Source of the DNA: Pachypanchax playfairii
Taxonomy: Eukaryota > Chordata > Actinopteri > Cyprinodontiformes > Aplocheilidae
Direction: 5' to 3'
DNA: 64,000 nt
Assembly: GCA_006937955.1 (NCBI GenBank)
Contig: SSNP01000434.1
Span: 1-64,000 of the forward strand
Shown here: positions 59,780 through 64,000 of the stretch, in pieces
Layout of the letters: each line of letters begins with the position of its first letter
Numbering within the stretch: the stretch's first letter is position 1
Position numbers and translations under genes: made by a program
The notes under the pieces: generated by a model
Databases searched by the model: none
Told to the model about the DNA's origin: nothing
The model's input: only the letters and a program-made list of their open reading frames with translations

Positions 59780-62700
59780 ATGACTGATTCTGCTGGAATA
59801 AAACTGAACCAGCAGCAGTTATCATTTAACTATAAAAGTTTTGATAGTTCATCCAAGTTGGCTGATGGTTCTCACCCAAACGGTATTACCTGTGACTCAA
59901 CCAAAAGACACGGTAAGATGAAATGGAGTGTAAATGGTGAGGAATAATTTCAACACATGAGATGTAGTTTTTATTGTGTAGGTTGAAATAAGATTTGAAA
60001 AAAAAAGATCAAAATATATGTTCCAAACACATTATGGTTTCTTTTTTTGGGAGGAGAAAAGCACTTTTAAATGTCCTCTTTGCTGTCACAGATGTCGTGA
60101 TGTTGAAAGAGCTGACTTCAGGTAGCCCAAATTCATTAGATCAAAGCCTGTCCAAACTCAAAGAGACAGATAAAGACTGCTGCAGCCAGGGCGCACTAAT
60201 ACAAATATATGCTGTGTCAATCATCATTGCCACTGGAGTGACCATTGCTTTGGTCTTGGAAATTTCCTTGGTTGGAACTTTGGTATGTTTCAAAAATCTT
60301 TGCTAGCCGTGTCTTGGTTGGTTTTAATTATGGTCTCAATTACGTCACAGGTCTTCATAAAAGGTGTTGTGTCGGACCATGAGCGCTGCACGTTGCTCAG
60401 TAAGGAAGTACTTGGTGAGGGAGGATCCAGTGTAGATGCAGCTATCGCTGGTGCCCTCTGCTTGGGTGTTGTTCACCCACATGTTTCAGGTGTTGGTGGG
60501 TATGTGACGTACTGACTCTAGATATGATTTCTATAAAAAATACACACAAGTGGCTGATCAAAAATTCCCAAAATGTAGAGGAGGAGTGATGTTGATTCAT
60601 GACATCCGTCATAATGAAACCAGAGTTATAAATTTTCAAGGATCTGCACCTTACAATCTGAGTGAGGAGATGCTGCAAAATGCCTCTGGGGTTAAGGTAA
60701 TCTATATTATACTGTATCTTGTGCAAAGCACATTCAAATATTTTTACATTTTGTGTAACTGTTAGATGTTTTTTAATGTTTTAGTCAGGTCTACTTGTGG
60801 GAGTGCCAGGCATGCTCATGGGGTTGCACCATGCTCACAACCTGTATGGACGGTAAGCGCTTAAAAGGACTTTTTTTTTTTTCTTCCTATGTTCAATTTT
60901 GACCATCAACATTTAATGTAACAAATTTTCTGCAGTCTGTCATGGGAGGATGTTGTCAGCAGAGCTGCACATCTTGCCAGAGAGGGATTTAGTGTTTCAC
61001 AGAGTCTTGGTGAGCACCATTTTTACTATCTGAGGATAATACTGGATGACTTTTTAATTATTTGGCTTTGTCCAAAGCTGTAGCAATATCAAAGGTTGAA
61101 GGAGAGAAACTACCTGGACATTTCAGGGACCTTTTTATCCCAAATGGTCGGGTTCTGAGTCCTGGCTCATATCTGAAGACGCCTGGTGTAGCAGAAGTCC
61201 TGGAAGCTGGCCTTCTAAGTTTCTACCAAGGGACAATATCTCAAGAGATAGAGGATGAGGTAATTCAAGTTCCTTTCAGTTTGATTTCATGTCAGGAGAT
61301 AATGGTGTCCTGCTTCCACTCAAAGGTGAGGGCAAACGGGGGCATTCTGAGCAGAGAAGACATCCATAACTACAGCGCAGAGGTGCAGCTACCAATCAAG
61401 GGCTACTACAATGGTAATTTTACTAGAAAATTGACACAAATGTAGTCAGGTTAATCCCTTCATCTACATTCTTGTACTTTTGTTTTAGATTTTATAATTC
61501 AAGTCCCCCCTCCTCCATCTGCTGGTGTAGCACTGATTGTAGCTCTAAACCTTTTGGAGGGCCTTCACCTCGGGGCAAATGTCACAGAAACTCAAACATA
61601 CCACTGGATTAATGAGGTACTGAGTTTCACAATCTAAATTCCACCCAAAATTTTGGAATTTTTTTTTCTAAAAAGTTCACCAATAGAATTTTTTTATTTA
61701 TTTATTTTTTTTCTGCATAAAGGCTCTGACAGCAGCTTTATCTACAGCTGGTGGAATGGGCGATCCTAAATACACCACCTCAGCGTCTGAGCTTGTTTCC
61801 ATCATGATGAAGTAAAATACAAACACAACTTTTTAAACTGTAGCTAAAAATAATGTTAAAACTTTTTTATTCATCCTAACTGAAACTGGGCAAGAGGCAG
61901 GTTACATGGCTAAGATGGGACAGAAAAACACATCTGCTTGTACTTAAAATTTCAGAAAAATGTAAGTTCCTAGTTTACTTGAAATGAATAAAAACTCCAA
62001 ATGCATGCAGGTGCAGGAAGGCGATTCAAATAGTTGGCGCTAATGCCAACAGTTTTCTTCCTGCAAGATAAAAAGTACAAACACTTTCACAATCTTGTTT
62101 TCCTTTTTTAGAAAGAAATCAGTTCTGTTTAAATCCATTGTGTTCCTCATCAGGTGACAGGTTGTTGATGTAATGCATATTAAGACCAGATCCCAATACC
62201 CCGTCTACAAATGTATTAAGTTAATTTGTACCCCAGATTTCCAGACAGTATTTAATTTCCTCTCTCTGTTCTTAATAAAGTAAGAGTCATGCTGAGTTCC
62301 TGCACCAGATGACGAACTCAACGTCTCCATCTGATCACAACTCTACTCTCCACTCCCTGCCGACAGAGCTGCTGACTGGACAAGTTGTAGTCATGGGACC
62401 AGATGACTTGGTCGTGTCTGTTGCTAGGTGACATGTTTCAGTCTACAGTCTGATGGTGATCAGAAGCAGATATGTGTGGTATGTGCTTCAGGGCAATGTG
62501 ACATTCTTCTCTTATCTACAGTCTTGATGATCTTGCAGTTCCCTGAATGGGCCATTTGGAAGCAGGATCATAACTCAGTCAGGCATCATCCTCAACAGCC
62601 TCATTCTAGACTTCCTCTGGCCAAATCAAAGCAGAGGGCAACCTCAAGCTAACCAGGTACAACAACTCTGGAGAGCTCAATCAGTAATGCACAAGCCTAT

Positions 62701-63157
62701 GCTTTAATTTATGCCTGTATTTTAATTTTGTTCTACAGAAGAACCGTGTTGGGTCGGGAAAGAGGCCGCTAACATTTCTAATGCCCACAGTGATGGTGCC
62801 GGCCTGGAACAGGTGTGGGACCTACATGGCTCTGAGCAGTTCAGGTGGACAAAACCGCCTGAGAGAAATCACCAAGGTTAGACCTATTTACATTTCTACT
62901 GTGATTCTGGACAAACGTTTTCATTTGTTTACATCCAAACTTTTATTTATTTAGATTCTGGTTGGTGTATTGTTCCTCCACAAAAAGAAAAATGACAGTT
63001 TTTCCTTGGGAGGACTTAAACTTGAGCCCCACAGACTTCTTGTTGACTCAAAGTATGTTTTTAAATCTAGTCAACCCTTTTGAGTTTATTGATGCAAGTG
63101 TGAGTGATGGTAATTTTTGTCTTCTCCATTCATCCCATCAGGAAAGTCTCCAGGTGA
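59780..63157 (+). CDS. ggt7: Gamma-glutamyltransferase 7-like, type II membrane protein, about 578 aa as modelled, 15 exons
   Basis: Exons: 59780-59912, 60092-60282, 60351-60499, 60579-60696, 60785-60852, 60936-61009, 61078-61259, 61326-61413, 61489-61616, 61723-61811, 62281-62427, 62539-62656, 62739-62876, 62955-63052, 63142-63157. GGT-family enzymes cleave or transfer the glutamyl group of glutathione outside the cell; GGT7 is a divergent member of doubtful activity. A cytosolic tail is followed by one membrane segment (about 79-103, ATGVTIALVLEISL), then GEGGSSVDAAIAGALCLG (about 130-147), GGGGVMLIHDIRHNET, LLVGVPGM, PPPPSAGVAL and GPFGSRIITQSGIILNS. GGT7 is favoured over GGT1/5 by GPDDLVV and the N-terminus. 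The position of the catalytic Thr seems shifted by one (LLTGQVVVMG, Thr439). The final 50 or so conserved residues are missing: the last exon hits TGA after five codons. Confidence 0.85.
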
Positions 63158-63159
63158 GA

Positions 63160-63394
63160 GGTGGTTGCATCCAAAGGACCATCAAGTTTTTAAAACTGAG
63201 AATATCTGCTAACATTTATAGGGCCAATCAATGTAACATAGCTGCATACTTTAAAAGCTTGAAAGGTAAATATTCCTGGGGCTTGTTGAGCTCTGCTGTT
63301 TTGACAAGACTGACAGCCAACAGCCATCAACGATAAGGCAGACAAACTCACATGGTCTGTAATAAAGGAATAGCTCATTGCATGTGACTGCCTT

Positions 63395-63432
<38 letters not shown>

Positions 63433-64000
63433 ATTACTGTCAGATTTTGATGCAGGTTGAGCATACATGGCTGCAGATGTTGCAGAAAATGAGGGCTGTT
63501 ATGTAAAACTGATCTACTTTCAAGATACTATCGTGCATGAATGCTGCCTGCGTCATAGAGATGTGGCTTTGTCATGTCATTCCAGTGATTCATTATATCT
63601 ACAGGTTACTTTAAAAGTTTTACTCAACTCATTGTTTTTCTCTTTTAATTAACCCTAAAAAATGTCTGACATTAAATGCAAGTGAGAATTCTGTCCTTGG
63701 CAGGTCTGCTGAAGATATAGTTCATGAGAAGACAAAAGCAGAAAAACAATGTCTCCAAGCTAGCAACCAGTTTTAACAGCAAAAGATGACTATAGATAGT
63801 CTTTTTCAACCCCTCTGAATGAACTGTTAAAGACTACCAGCTGATTTTTACCAGGACCTCCGCAGCTGTATTTTTCCTGTTTTATAAAAGCAACAACTTT
63901 CAACAGGAATTGTCTGTGACTGCTTGTGTTTGCACAGTAATAAGGAGTTCTGGAAAAGTCCTCCCAACAGGTTTTAAGTCATCAACATTTTTGAGGTTAT
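63160..64000 (+). other. ggt7-like 3' region, nothing further recognised
   Basis: AATAAA at 63361-63366 may end the ggt7-like transcript. A CT run occupies 63400-63429. No exon encoding the usual GGT7 ending was found in any plus-strand frame, and no other gene is recognised up to the window end. Confidence 0.4.
63400..63429. repeat. (CT)n microsatellite
   Basis: About 15 CT units. Confidence 0.95.

Noticed and set aside
1..64000. CRISPR arrays, operons, prophage or other bacterial-type systems
   Set aside because: The sequence is vertebrate; the only regular direct-repeat array is the minisatellite, which has no spacers.

Overview
The window is a piece of a teleost fish chromosome, probably a percomorph. 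The evidence is intron-split vertebrate genes with GT/AG junctions, AATAAA poly(A) signals, and the usual fish repeat mix: Tc1/mariner copies, CR1/L2-type LINE fragments, CA microsatellites and common fish dispersed repeats. There are two assembly gaps (nine N at 32156-32164 and one N at 46585).

Five protein genes can be built exon by exon. (1) 1536-3904, plus: an SLA2-like Src-like adaptor (SH3-SH2). (2) 6616-18639, plus: trpc4ap (TRUSS), 18 exons, with two Tc1 elements in intron 6 and a hAT-like element in its last intron. (3) 51952-53825, minus: snai1-type Snail repressor, 3 exons. (4) 58563-59318, plus: a short divergent tp53inp2-like gene. (5) 59780-63157, plus: a ggt7-like gamma-glutamyltransferase whose conserved C-terminus is not found. 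From memory of human gene order, TP53INP2, GGT7, TRPC4AP and SLA2 lie in 20q11 and SNAI1 in 20q13, so the window keeps an old linkage group.

Layout: 0-6.5 kb is the SLA2-like gene followed by LINE debris with a large 21-bp minisatellite. 6.5-19.6 kb is trpc4ap. 19.6-32 kb is gene-poor; it holds a CpG-rich patch near 27.1-27.6 kb and a set of minus-strand splice-like signals that may mark an unrecognised transcript. 32-48 kb is a transposon graveyard (Tc1, Tx1/L1-like, CR1/L2-like). 48-52 kb is gene-free sequence downstream of snai1. 54.6-56.7 kb holds another Tc1 wreck with a nested long palindrome and a second copy of the LINE tail that gave rise to the minisatellite. 57.7-63.2 kb is the tightly packed tp53inp2-like/ggt7-like pair.

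The genes do not form an operon or one pathway. They act in lymphocyte receptor signalling (sla2), ubiquitin-ligase and TNF/calcium signalling (trpc4ap), epithelial-mesenchymal transition (snai1), autophagy and transcription (tp53inp2) and glutathione-related metabolism (ggt7). I see no clearly new biological system. The most interesting items are the minisatellite born inside a LINE coding region, an SLA2-like SH3 domain without its ligand-binding Trp pair, the eroded C-terminus of the ggt7-like gene, and the possible minus-strand transcript at 20.5-27.3 kb.
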